Source: Nocardia asteroides (lineage in GTDB: Bacteria; Actinomycetota; Actinomycetes; Mycobacteriales; Mycobacteriaceae). Taken from it: 64,000 bases of DNA. The notes beneath the pieces were generated by a model. It ran no database searches and had not been told where the DNA came from. It worked only from the letters and a program-made list of their open reading frames with translations. The stretch is taken from contig NZ_CP089214.1 of the NCBI RefSeq assembly GCF_021183625.1, positions 434,001 through 498,000 of the forward strand, written 5' to 3'. The translations under genes were made by a program, and so were the position numbers. Position 1 is the stretch's first letter; every line of letters begins with the position of its first letter. Below, piece after piece: positions 24,890 to 32,027 of the stretch.

Positions 24890-25912
24890 ATGACCGTGCT
24901 TTCCGATCCGGTGCAGCCCGTCCTGGCCCGCACCAGGCAGCAACTCCTCCCGGTGCTCACCGCGGCGATCGACCGGCTCACCGGCCCGCTGCGGCACATG
25001 TGCGGCTACCAGCTCGGGCTGCTCGGGCTGGACGGCGCGCCGACCGGACGGCTGGAGGGCAAGTTGCTCCGCCCCGCCTTCACCCTGCTCTGCGCCGACG
25101 CCACCGGCGCCGAGCTCGACGACGTGCTGCCCGCGGCGGCCGCGATCGAGCTCCTGCACAACGCCTGCCTGGTGCACGACGACGTGATGGATCGGGATCT
25201 GCTGCGCAGGCACCAGCCCACCGTGTGGGCGCACTTCGGCGTCGGCGAGGCCGTGCTGGCGGGCGACGCGCTGATCGGGCTCGCCTTCGAGGTGCTCGCC
25301 GACCGCGATCATCCGGCGGCGCGGGCCGCGCTGAGCCGGCTCGCCGTCACCCTGCGGCTGCTCGGCCAGGGCCAGGAGCGCGACCTGCGCGCCAGCGCTC
25401 GCGCCGAGGTGAGCGTGGCCGACTGCCTGGCCACGTTCGCGGGCAAGACCGGTTCGCTGTTCGGCTGCGCCTGCCGCTTCGGTGCGCTCTTCGCGCCCGC
25501 GGGGCCGGAGGTGGCGGAGCGCTTCGACCGCTTCGGCACCGACCTCGGCATCGCCTTCCAGCTCGCCGACGATCTGCTCGACATCTGGGGCGACACCGCG
25601 ATCACCGGCAAACCCGCCTCCGACCTGCGGGCCCGCCGCAAGAGCGCCCCGGTGGTCTACGCCCTCGCCCGCTCGGCCGAGCTGCGCGAGATGTACGCGG
25701 CGGAGACCGAATTCGATGACGAGGCGACCGCGGCGGCGGTCGCGCTGATCGAGGCCACCGGCGCCGGGGAGTGGACCCGCGCCGAAGCCGCCCGCCGCAC
25801 CGGCGCCGCCTGGCTCGAACTCGACGGTCTCCCGCTCGACCCGGTCGCGCGCGGCGAGCTGTCCCACCTCGCCGCGGCGATCATGGATATCTCCGGAGCG
25901 GCACCGGCCTAG
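24890..25912 (+). CDS. Polyprenyl diphosphate synthase (FPP/GGPP type)
   Basis: This 340-residue trans-prenyltransferase has both aspartate-rich motifs, DDVMD (97-101) and DDLLD (227-231), plus GKLLRPA and the GKT lysine (K185). It condenses isopentenyl diphosphate with an allylic diphosphate. The first motif lacks the two-residue insertion of many bacterial FPP synthases, and the residue five before it is alanine, which tends to allow longer chains (inference: FPP or GGPP). ATG 24890 lies one base after the terpene cyclase stop, so it most likely supplies that enzyme's substrate. Confidence 0.92.
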   Translation: MTVLSDPVQPVLARTRQQLLPVLTAAIDRLTGPLRHMCGYQLGLLGLDGAPTGRLEGKLLRPAFTLLCADATGAELDDVLPAAAAIELLHNACLVHDDVMDRDLLRRHQPTVWAHFGVGEAVLAGDALIGLAFEVLADRDHPAARAALSRLAVTLRLLGQGQERDLRASARAEVSVADCLATFAGKTGSLFGCACRFGALFAPAGPEVAERFDRFGTDLGIAFQLADDLLDIWGDTAITGKPASDLRARRKSAPVVYALARSAELREMYAAETEFDDEATAAAVALIEATGAGEWTRAEAARRTGAAWLELDGLPLDPVARGELSHLAAAIMDISGAAPA

Positions 25913-25942
25913 TTAGTTGTCCATGCCCCCGCCACGTTGCAG

Positions 25943-26300
25943 TCAGCGCGTAATGACGCGCGGATCGACTCCGTATTGGGCTGGGGCGCCGAGATGTGCT
26001 CGCAGGGTGGTGCCGCCGTATTCGCGGTGGAACAACCCGCGATCTTGAAGGATCGGCACGACGCCATCGATGAAGGCGTCGATCCCGTCCTCGTAGATAT
26101 CAGGCGAGACCCAGAAGCCGTCGACGGCGTCTGCCTGGAACCATTCCTGCGGTGATAGTGGCTGGTCGAGCCGTGCGGGATCGAGCTGCAGGCCGGGCAG
26201 GAACAGGAACTGGAGCTTTCCACGCTCGGCCGATCGGGCATGGCGAACTTTCGCGTCGAAGCTCGTATAGCTCGTGGCGTCGCCGCCCGGGGCGTGTCAC
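25943..26300 (-). pseudogene. Remnant of LLM flavin monooxygenase with internal deletion
   Basis: Reading the minus strand to the TGA at 25943-25945 gives an N-terminal piece, FDAKVRHARSAERGKLQFLF, joined directly to a C-terminal piece, DGVVPILQDRGLFHREYGG followed by TTLRAHLG. Both align with the intact NtaA/SnaA/DszA-type monooxygenase at 17129-18472, but roughly 300 middle residues are absent. An in-frame stop lies upstream near 26300 and no start is evident. The region is therefore a decayed, internally deleted relative of that family. Confidence 0.8.
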
Positions 26301-26366
26301 CGTCGCTTTCGGCGGCGGCGTGCTGGTTCGGCGTGGTGCCGCAGGGGCGCGAGGCCCTATCAGAAG

Positions 26367-26391
26367 TTAAGAGGAGGTACCCTCCCCTTAA
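26367..26391. promoter_or_regulatory. 25-bp palindrome upstream of TetR gene
   Basis: TTAAGAGGAGG at the left and CCTCCCCTTAA at the right form an imperfect palindrome with 20 of 24 paired positions matching. It lies 50 bases before the TetR ATG at 26442, as expected for an autoregulatory operator. Confidence 0.6.
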
Positions 26392-26441
26392 GTGGAACAA
26401 TACGGAGACACCCACCGTTTAGCCAGTAGGAGGTGATCACC

Positions 26442-27062
26442 ATGTCCGAGATCACGACGAGCAGGGCTCGTGCCCCGCGGGCTGACGCCCGACGAAACCG
26501 AGATCACATCCTCGGCATCGCCGAGCAGTACTTCTCCGATCACGGTGTCCACGGTTCGCTCGAGGCGATCGCGAAACAGGCAGGCGTCGGCGTAGCGACC
26601 CTGTACCGGCACTTCCCGAACCGGGAGACGCTGCTCGCCGCGTTACTCGCCGCGCGCGACGAGGCGCTCGCGTCCCGACGCGACGAGCTTCGCACCCGTT
26701 CGGCCACCGCCGCCGACGCACTCGAGGGCTGGCTCGCCGCGGTCACCGACTGGGCCGGTGCATTCGACGGGCTGCCCGAGCCGCTGCGAGCGGCAACGAC
26801 GAACCCTTCCCCGCTGGCCGTGACCTGCCAGGGATTCATCACGACCACCGAGGAGTTCCTGCACGCCGCGCAACGCGAAGGCAGTGCGCGCAGCGGAATC
26901 CGGGCCCGGGATCTGTTCCTGGCTGCTCTGGCCACCAGCTGGGCACGGGGCGCGGCTATGGCCGACGACGCATCCGCCGCGGGCCTGGCCGGTCTCCTCA
27001 GAAGCGGGTGGGAGTCGACCACCCGCACGATCCACCCCACGAGCACCACCGACAACGAATAG
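26442..27062 (+). CDS. TetR family transcriptional regulator
   Basis: This 206-residue protein starts at ATG 26442, eight bases after GGAGG. It has the TetR helix-turn-helix (HILGIAEQYFSDHGVHGSLEAIAKQAGVGVATLYRHFPNRETLLAALL). It is 55 bases upstream of an NADPH:F420-reductase-like gene on the same strand, and the palindrome at 26367-26391 precedes it. A repressor controlling itself and the downstream oxidoreductase is the simplest reading. Confidence 0.9.
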   Translation: MSEITTSRARAPRADARRNRDHILGIAEQYFSDHGVHGSLEAIAKQAGVGVATLYRHFPNRETLLAALLAARDEALASRRDELRTRSATAADALEGWLAAVTDWAGAFDGLPEPLRAATTNPSPLAVTCQGFITTTEEFLHAAQREGSARSGIRARDLFLAALATSWARGAAMADDASAAGLAGLLRSGWESTTRTIHPTSTTDNE

Positions 27063-27117
27063 GCGAACGGTCAGGCCTCGTGCAGGCGCGACCACCATCA
27101 ACAGCAAGGAGAGCACC

Positions 27118-27825
27118 ATGAAGCGCATCGGAATCATCGGTAGCGGATCGATCGGCGCGGCCCTCGCTCGGCTGGCCGTCGCAGCCGACTACGACGTCCT
27201 CATCGCGAACTCGCGGGGACCGGAGTCGCTCACGGACCTGATCGACGAGCTCGGCCCCCGGGCCCGGGCCGGCGAGGTCGGCGCGGCAGCGGAGTTCGGT
27301 GACATCCCGGTCCTGGCCGTACCTCTGGGCGCGTACCCCAAGCTGCCCGGCAACGCCTTCGCGGGCAAGACGGTCCTCTCCACCGGCAACTACTACCCCC
27401 ATCGCGACGGCCGCATCGAGCAGCTGGACTCCCTGCAGAGCACGACGGCCGAGTTCGAGCAGTCGCTACTCCCGGGCGCGGTGATCGTCAAGGCGTTCAA
27501 CAACATCCTCTTCCACCACATCCCGAACCTGGCACACTCCTGCCCGCGTACAGCGCTGCCGATCGGCGGAGACGACAGTGTAGCGAAGGCGCGGGTCTCC
27601 ACGATCGTGAACACCCTCGGTTTCGACCCCGTCGACGCCGGAACGCTCGCCGAATCGTGGAGGTTCGAACCGGAGTCCGGCGCCTACACTCCGATCTACG
27701 CCGCCGACGCGGACAAGTTCGCCCTCGACTACCTCGCCGACCCCGGAGCTCCCGTTCCGGCCGACCGCCTCCGAGAGCTACTCTCCGTCTCGCATCGTCC
27801 CGATGTCGCGGCGCGACAGTTCTGA
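27118..27825 (+). CDS. NAD(P)-binding protein, F420-dependent NADP reductase-like
   Basis: This 235-residue protein has the N-terminal dinucleotide motif GIIGSGSIGAALARLA and the NSRGPES loop expected to bind the NADP 2'-phosphate. This matches the NADPH-dependent F420 reductase (Fno/NpdG-like) superfamily, many of whose actinobacterial members no longer use F420. The middle segment KAFNNILFHHI is conserved in the group. It forms an operon with the TetR gene upstream. The exact substrate is unknown. Confidence 0.82.
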   Translation: MKRIGIIGSGSIGAALARLAVAADYDVLIANSRGPESLTDLIDELGPRARAGEVGAAAEFGDIPVLAVPLGAYPKLPGNAFAGKTVLSTGNYYPHRDGRIEQLDSLQSTTAEFEQSLLPGAVIVKAFNNILFHHIPNLAHSCPRTALPIGGDDSVAKARVSTIVNTLGFDPVDAGTLAESWRFEPESGAYTPIYAADADKFALDYLADPGAPVPADRLRELLSVSHRPDVAARQF

Positions 27826-27913
27826 CGGCGGCGCCCAGCGCGCCGTGGAAAGGCCACCTCGCCGGACAAGGTGATCTTCGGACCGCGTTGCGGAAACGGC
27901 CGCCGCCACCGCA

Positions 27914-29149
27914 TCACACCGTGGCCGCGGCGGGGTACCGCGCGAAGGCGTCGGCGATGACATCGGCCACGTGGTCGAGCTCGGCGGGCTCGTGGTCGGC
28001 GGTCACGAGCAGCCGGAGCAGCGTCTTGCCGTAGGCGACGCCGGGGAAGATGCCGACCCCGCAGTAGATGTTCCGATCGTAGACCTCGTTCCAGATCGCG
28101 ATGATGCGCATCTCGTCGCCGACCAGGGCGGGCACGATCGGGCCGACCAGGCTGCCGCCACCCGGTGCCGCGGAGGCTCCGCCGACCGGGATGCCCCGCC
28201 CCTGCAGCGCATCGCGCAGGTGCAGGCTGTTCGTCAGCACCGAGCGCGCGCGCCGCTCGCCCTCCGCCGACCGGATGATCCGGATCGCGGCCAGCGCGGC
28301 CGCCGCCGCGGCGGGCACGCCGGAGGTGGTGAACAGGTACGCGCGGGCGTTCGTCCGCAGGTAGTCGACGAGCTCGCGCGAGCCGACGACGAATCCGCCG
28401 ATCGCGCCGATTCCCTTGGACAACGTGCCCATGCGGATATCCACCGTGCCCGTGCTGCCGAACAGCGCGCAGGCACCGGTGCGGTCGTCGCCGTGGATGC
28501 CGACGCTGTACGCCTCGTCGACCATCAGCATCGCCTGGAACTCGGCGCAGACCTCGACGATGGCGGGCAGCGGAGCGAGATCACCCTCCATCGAGTACAG
28601 GCCGTCGACCACGACCAGGGCCCGGGACGGATCGTCGGCCCCGGCCAGCACCTCGCGCAGCGAGTCCACGTCGTTGTGCCGGAACTTGGCCGTGGCGGCT
28701 CCGGACAGGCGAGCGCCGTCCCGGATCGAGGCGTGCGCGGCGGAGTCGATGACCACGAGGTCGCCGGCTCCGGCCACCGCGCTGATCGTTCCGACGTTGG
28801 CCTGGTACCCCGTCGGGAACGTGATCGCGGCCTCGGTCCCGTGCCACTCGGCGAGTTCGGCTTCGAGCTCGCGATGGATCGCCAGGCTGCCGTTGGCGGC
28901 GCGGCTCCCGGTGCTCGCGACGCCGAACTCGTCGATCGCCGCCCTGGCCGCCGCCCGGACCTCGGGATGGTTCGCGAGGCCGAGGTAGTTGTTGGAGCCG
29001 AGCATGATTCGCTCGATGCCGTCCATCCGGACGCGCGCCCGCACCGCCGACTCGACGGTGCGGTAGAACGGCGATTTGCCGATGGCCTCCAGGGCCGTGA
29101 TGTCCCGGTACAGCCGGGCGGCCGGCATGCGCTGGGCGAGCTGGTTCAT
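27914..29149 (-). CDS. Alpha-oxoamine synthase family PLP enzyme
   Basis: This protein of about 411 residues is a fold-type I PLP enzyme of the alpha-oxoamine synthase family (BioF, 2-amino-3-ketobutyrate ligase, serine palmitoyltransferase, CqsA). It has NNYLGLANHP near the start, VDEAYSVG with Asp211, and the Schiff-base lysine in TLSKGIGAIGG (Lys245). It joins an acyl thioester to an amino acid with loss of CO2. No biotin genes are nearby and no acyl carrier protein is visible, so a lipid or signal-molecule role is possible. The frame is open to GTG 29185; ATG 29149 is chosen from the family start. Confidence 0.88.
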   Translation of the reverse strand: MNQLAQRMPAARLYRDITALEAIGKSPFYRTVESAVRARVRMDGIERIMLGSNNYLGLANHPEVRAAARAAIDEFGVASTGSRAANGSLAIHRELEAELAEWHGTEAAITFPTGYQANVGTISAVAGAGDLVVIDSAAHASIRDGARLSGAATAKFRHNDVDSLREVLAGADDPSRALVVVDGLYSMEGDLAPLPAIVEVCAEFQAMLMVDEAYSVGIHGDDRTGACALFGSTGTVDIRMGTLSKGIGAIGGFVVGSRELVDYLRTNARAYLFTTSGVPAAAAAALAAIRIIRSAEGERRARSVLTNSLHLRDALQGRGIPVGGASAAPGGGSLVGPIVPALVGDEMRIIAIWNEVYDRNIYCGVGIFPGVAYGKTLLRLLVTADHEPAELDHVADVIADAFARYPAAATV

Positions 29150-29512
29150 CACCACGGTGACATCGTCCTTTGGCTGAGCGTGCACGAGCGGAGCCGGAAG
29201 GCAGCAGCGGCGATGCCGGTCCTTCCGCGAAGAAAGTTATTGGCTATTCCGCAGAAGTCAAATCGGAACCCGGCAGCGGAACGCAGTTGCCGATATCACG
29301 AATGTTGTTGCGACACCCCATGTTCACCGGGGGTGACAGCCTGTTCATGAACCGGCAACGCACACTGCGCCTTCGGTACTGATTCCACTCAGACCAGCGG
29401 CCTGCCGACCCGCAGGCGGCGCCGGAAATCGGCGAGAAAATAGTTCATCGGGAACAGCCGCACAGCGTTCGGCTGATTCAGGAAGAAGCGCTTAAATCAC
29501 CCGCACCGCCTG
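29150..29512. other. Gap without an intact gene
   Basis: This 363-base stretch holds the promoter region of the oxoamine synthase gene and is less GC-rich than its surroundings. Nothing intact is seen; a short coding-like remnant at 29389-29499 is listed separately. Confidence 0.6.
29389..29499 (-). pseudogene. Possible C-terminal remnant of an unidentified gene
   Basis: Between two in-frame TGA codons the minus strand reads FKRFFLNQPNAV then RLFPMNYFLADF then RRRLRVGRPLV. Codons have strongly G/C third positions, as in real genes here, but there is no start and only about 36 codons. It looks like the tail of a lost gene. I do not recognise the family with confidence. Confidence 0.35.
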
Positions 29513-30445
29513 TCAATCGGAGCGCAGGTGCGCGCGCATCCGCTCCGGATCGTCCTCGAGCAGCCCACGATCCCAGTTCGCCAGGTCGGCGGCGGCCGCG
29601 TAGCTCGATTCCAGGAACTCCAGCAGCGTGCCGTCCGGGTCCGGCGAGCCGGCGACCGCTTCGTAGGGCAGCACGAACTCGCCGAGATCGCTCCGGTATT
29701 CGGCGGCGTCCGGGCCGATCGGATGCGCGGCGTAGCCGACGGGCTCGGGGTAGGCGTAGGCGTAGAACGCGCCCTCCTCGCCGCCGCCCGGCCAGAAGCC
29801 GCAGCTGGCGAGCTCTCGCGAATACCCCTCCAGCATCACCCAGTCGGCGCAGTTCGGCGCGCCGCCGGGATGCGGCGGCGCGGTGCGCCCGGAGAACCGG
29901 GTGCAGGCGAGATCCATGGCGCCCCAGAAGAAGTGCACCGGGCTGGACTTGCCGACGAAGCGCGACCGGTACAGCCCGAACACCCGGTCCACCTGGATCA
30001 GCTGCCGCCAGAACCGCTGCGCGGCGTCGCCGTCGTAGGCGGCGTGCACGGTGTCCTCGGCGAACGGGATCGCCACCTCCACCTCGTTCGGCACCGGCCG
30101 GATGTCGACCGGCACCCGCAGCGCTTCGAGCGCGGCCATGACGTCCGCGTAGAACTGCGCCACCGACTTCGGCTCCAGCGCCACCGCGCGGGACTCCCCC
30201 GCGCTGGTCCGCGCCAGCAACCGGTGCTCGACGAAGTCGAATTCGAGGTCGAGGACGCCGTCGGCGTATGGGATCGCCGAGGTGGTGAGCCCGCGCGGGC
30301 TGACATACAGCGCGACCTCCCACCAGTGGTTGACCAGGGGCGCGTGCGCCATCCGGATCTTGCCGACGATCTGGGTCCACATGTGCAGGGTGTCCCGGGT
30401 GTCCGTCCACTCCGAGACCCGCAACCGAGGCCAATGTCCGCTCAT
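29513..30445 (-). CDS. DUF5996 family protein
   Basis: This 310-residue protein matches DUF5996, whose members begin WPxLRVxEWxDTxxTLHMWTQIVGKIR and contain NHWWEVALYVSPRGLTTS, as here. No catalytic residue is known. It is divergent from the alpha/beta hydrolase at 30548, with a 102-base gap that includes a strong promoter and repeats. No signal peptide or membrane helix is visible. Confidence 0.88.
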   Translation of the reverse strand: MSGHWPRLRVSEWTDTRDTLHMWTQIVGKIRMAHAPLVNHWWEVALYVSPRGLTTSAIPYADGVLDLEFDFVEHRLLARTSAGESRAVALEPKSVAQFYADVMAALEALRVPVDIRPVPNEVEVAIPFAEDTVHAAYDGDAAQRFWRQLIQVDRVFGLYRSRFVGKSSPVHFFWGAMDLACTRFSGRTAPPHPGGAPNCADWVMLEGYSRELASCGFWPGGGEEGAFYAYAYPEPVGYAAHPIGPDAAEYRSDLGEFVLPYEAVAGSPDPDGTLLEFLESSYAAAADLANWDRGLLEDDPERMRAHLRSD

Positions 30446-30481
30446 TCCTCGAGCTTGCCACAGATTAGCCGTACCCGAGGC

Positions 30482-30536
30482 TTGCTTCTACGTACACTTA
30501 TACTTATAGTTCTCCTACGTATACATCTACGCATAG
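30482..30536 (+). promoter_or_regulatory. Promoter with three CTACGYRYA repeats before hydrolase gene
   Basis: TTGCTT (30482-30487) and TATAGT (30505-30510), 17 bases apart, form a good -35/-10 pair for the hydrolase gene. Three similar elements overlap it: CTACGTACAC at 30488, CTACGTATAC at 30515 and CTACGCATAG at 30527. AGGAG at 30536-30540 is the ribosome binding site. Confidence 0.55.
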
Positions 30537-30547
30537 GAGTTGAGCAG

Positions 30548-31324
30548 ATGCGCACCGAACTCGCGAAACCCTGGACCGGCATGGTCCCGGTCGACGACAC
30601 CGCGCTGGCCGTCGAGGATTCCGGTGGCGCGGGCCCGGCGGTCGTCTACCTGAACGGCGCCTACGCGGGCCGCAAACACTGGCGCCCGGTCATCGCCGAG
30701 CTGGGCGCCGATTTCCGGCACATCGGCTTCGACGAGCGGGCCCGCGGCGGCTCGAAGCAGTCGGCGGACTACTCCTTCGACGGCTGCCTCCGCGATGTCG
30801 ACGCCGTGCTCGAAGCCACCGGCGCGAAGCACCCGGTGCTGGTCGGCTGGTCCTTCGGCGCGCTGATCGCGGCGCACTACGCGGCGCGGCATCCGGAGCG
30901 GGTGCGCGGCGTGGTCGCGGTGGACGGCGCGCTGCCCTACGGCCTGACCGGCGCCGAGGGGCGGGAGCGGATCCGGAGGCTGTTCGCCCGGATGAGCCCG
31001 CTGCTCCCGCTGGCCCGCCCGTTCGGCCTGGCCGCCAAGATGAGCGCCGCCGCGCACGCCGAGGTCAATATCGAGGCCAACGAGCTGCACGCCGCGCTGG
31101 CGCCGGTGCTCGAGCAGGTGCGCGTCCCCCTGCGCTACGTGCTGGCCACCGGCAAGAACCTGGGCGGCGGCGCCGAGGAGATGGAGGCCGCCCGCGCCTC
31201 GCTCGCCCCGGTGCTCGCCGCCAACCCGAACCTGCGGGTCGCCGCCAAGGTCGCGAGCAACCACTCGCACATCCTGCGCAAGGACTTCCGCGCCGTCGCC
31301 GACGCCGTCCGCACCCTGTCCTGA
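30548..31324 (+). CDS. Alpha/beta fold hydrolase
   Basis: This 258-residue protein is an alpha/beta hydrolase. It has the nucleophile elbow GWSFGALIA (Ser in G-W-S-F-G), the oxyanion-type segment YLNGAYAG near residue 33, and a C-terminal HSHIL histidine. ATG 30548 follows AGGAG by seven bases. It is followed 28 bases later by a DUF4097 gene on the same strand, so they are probably co-transcribed. The ester or other substrate is unknown. Confidence 0.88.
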   Translation: MRTELAKPWTGMVPVDDTALAVEDSGGAGPAVVYLNGAYAGRKHWRPVIAELGADFRHIGFDERARGGSKQSADYSFDGCLRDVDAVLEATGAKHPVLVGWSFGALIAAHYAARHPERVRGVVAVDGALPYGLTGAEGRERIRRLFARMSPLLPLARPFGLAAKMSAAAHAEVNIEANELHAALAPVLEQVRVPLRYVLATGKNLGGGAEEMEAARASLAPVLAANPNLRVAAKVASNHSHILRKDFRAVADAVRTLS

Positions 31325-31352
31325 CACCCCCGCGAATACAAGGAGAAACACC

Positions 31353-31982
31353 ATGACCGTCTTCAGCACCCCCGCCCCGATCGCCGCCACCATCGACGTG
31401 CCCGTCGGAACCGTCACAGTGACCGCGGCCGACCGCGCCGACACCGTGGTCGAGATCCGCCCCGCCGACCCGTCGAACAAGACCGACGTGCGGGCCGCCG
31501 AGCAGTTCCGCGTCGAGTTCACCGGCACCGAGCTGACCGTGCGGCTGCCGCGCGGCCGCTGGAACCCGTTCGGCGGCACCCCGTCGGTCGAGGTCGAGGT
31601 GCTGGTGCCCACCGGTTCCCGGCTGACGGCCACCCTCGCGGTGGGTGGGCTGCACACCGCGGGCGCCTTCGACGGCTGCGCGCTCACCGTCGCCGACGGC
31701 GACATCCGGATCGAGCGGCCGCGCGGCGCGGTCACCGCGGTGGTCGCGCGCGGTGACATCCGGGTCGAGGACGCGGCGAGCGGGGTGCTCCGGCTGGAGA
31801 CCTCGACCGGCGAGCTCGCGGTCGGCATCCGCCCCGGCAGCGCGGCCCGGCTGGCGACGCACGAGTCCTTCGGCCCGGTCCGCAACCAGCTGGAGCCGGC
31901 CGAGCCCGGCGCCGAGCTGGTCGAGGTGCACGCCAGGAACTCCTACGGCCCGATCGTCGTCGGGCACGCCGTCGCGGTCTGA
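31353..31982 (+). CDS. DUF4097 family beta-strand repeat protein
   Basis: This 209-residue protein is built of repeated beta strands with VTVTAADRADTVVEI, VEVEVLVPTGSRLTATLAVGG and DGDIRIERPRGAVTAVVARGDIRVED, the pattern of DUF4097 (adhesin-like right-handed beta solenoid). It has no signal peptide or membrane helix. Such proteins often accompany TetR or PadR regulators and hydrolases in actinomycetes; the function is unknown. It lies downstream of the hydrolase and ends just before a strong terminator. Confidence 0.85.
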   Translation: MTVFSTPAPIAATIDVPVGTVTVTAADRADTVVEIRPADPSNKTDVRAAEQFRVEFTGTELTVRLPRGRWNPFGGTPSVEVEVLVPTGSRLTATLAVGGLHTAGAFDGCALTVADGDIRIERPRGAVTAVVARGDIRVEDAASGVLRLETSTGELAVGIRPGSAARLATHESFGPVRNQLEPAEPGAELVEVHARNSYGPIVVGHAVAV

Positions 31983-31991
31983 GCACCGCCA

Positions 31992-32021
31992 CAGAGCCCC
32001 GCGAATCCTCGCGGGGCTCTG
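31992..32021. terminator. Strong bidirectional-looking terminator hairpin
   Basis: A perfect 13-bp stem, CAGAGCCCCGCGA with its complement, closes the four-base loop ATCC. It lies between the convergent DUF4097 gene (stop 31982) and the ABC exporter gene (stop 32028). There is no clear T tract, which is common in GC-rich actinomycetes. Confidence 0.75.
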
Positions 32022-32027
32022 CGGCGC

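Noticed and set aside
25909..26415. 168-residue minus-strand open frame
   Set aside because: Its translation is Ser/Pro/Thr-rich without homology; a different frame of the same strand shows the monooxygenase remnant.
27914..29149. Assignment of the oxoamine synthase as biotin BioF
   Set aside because: No bioA, bioB or bioD lies in the window, and the family includes other enzymes; sequence alone does not decide.
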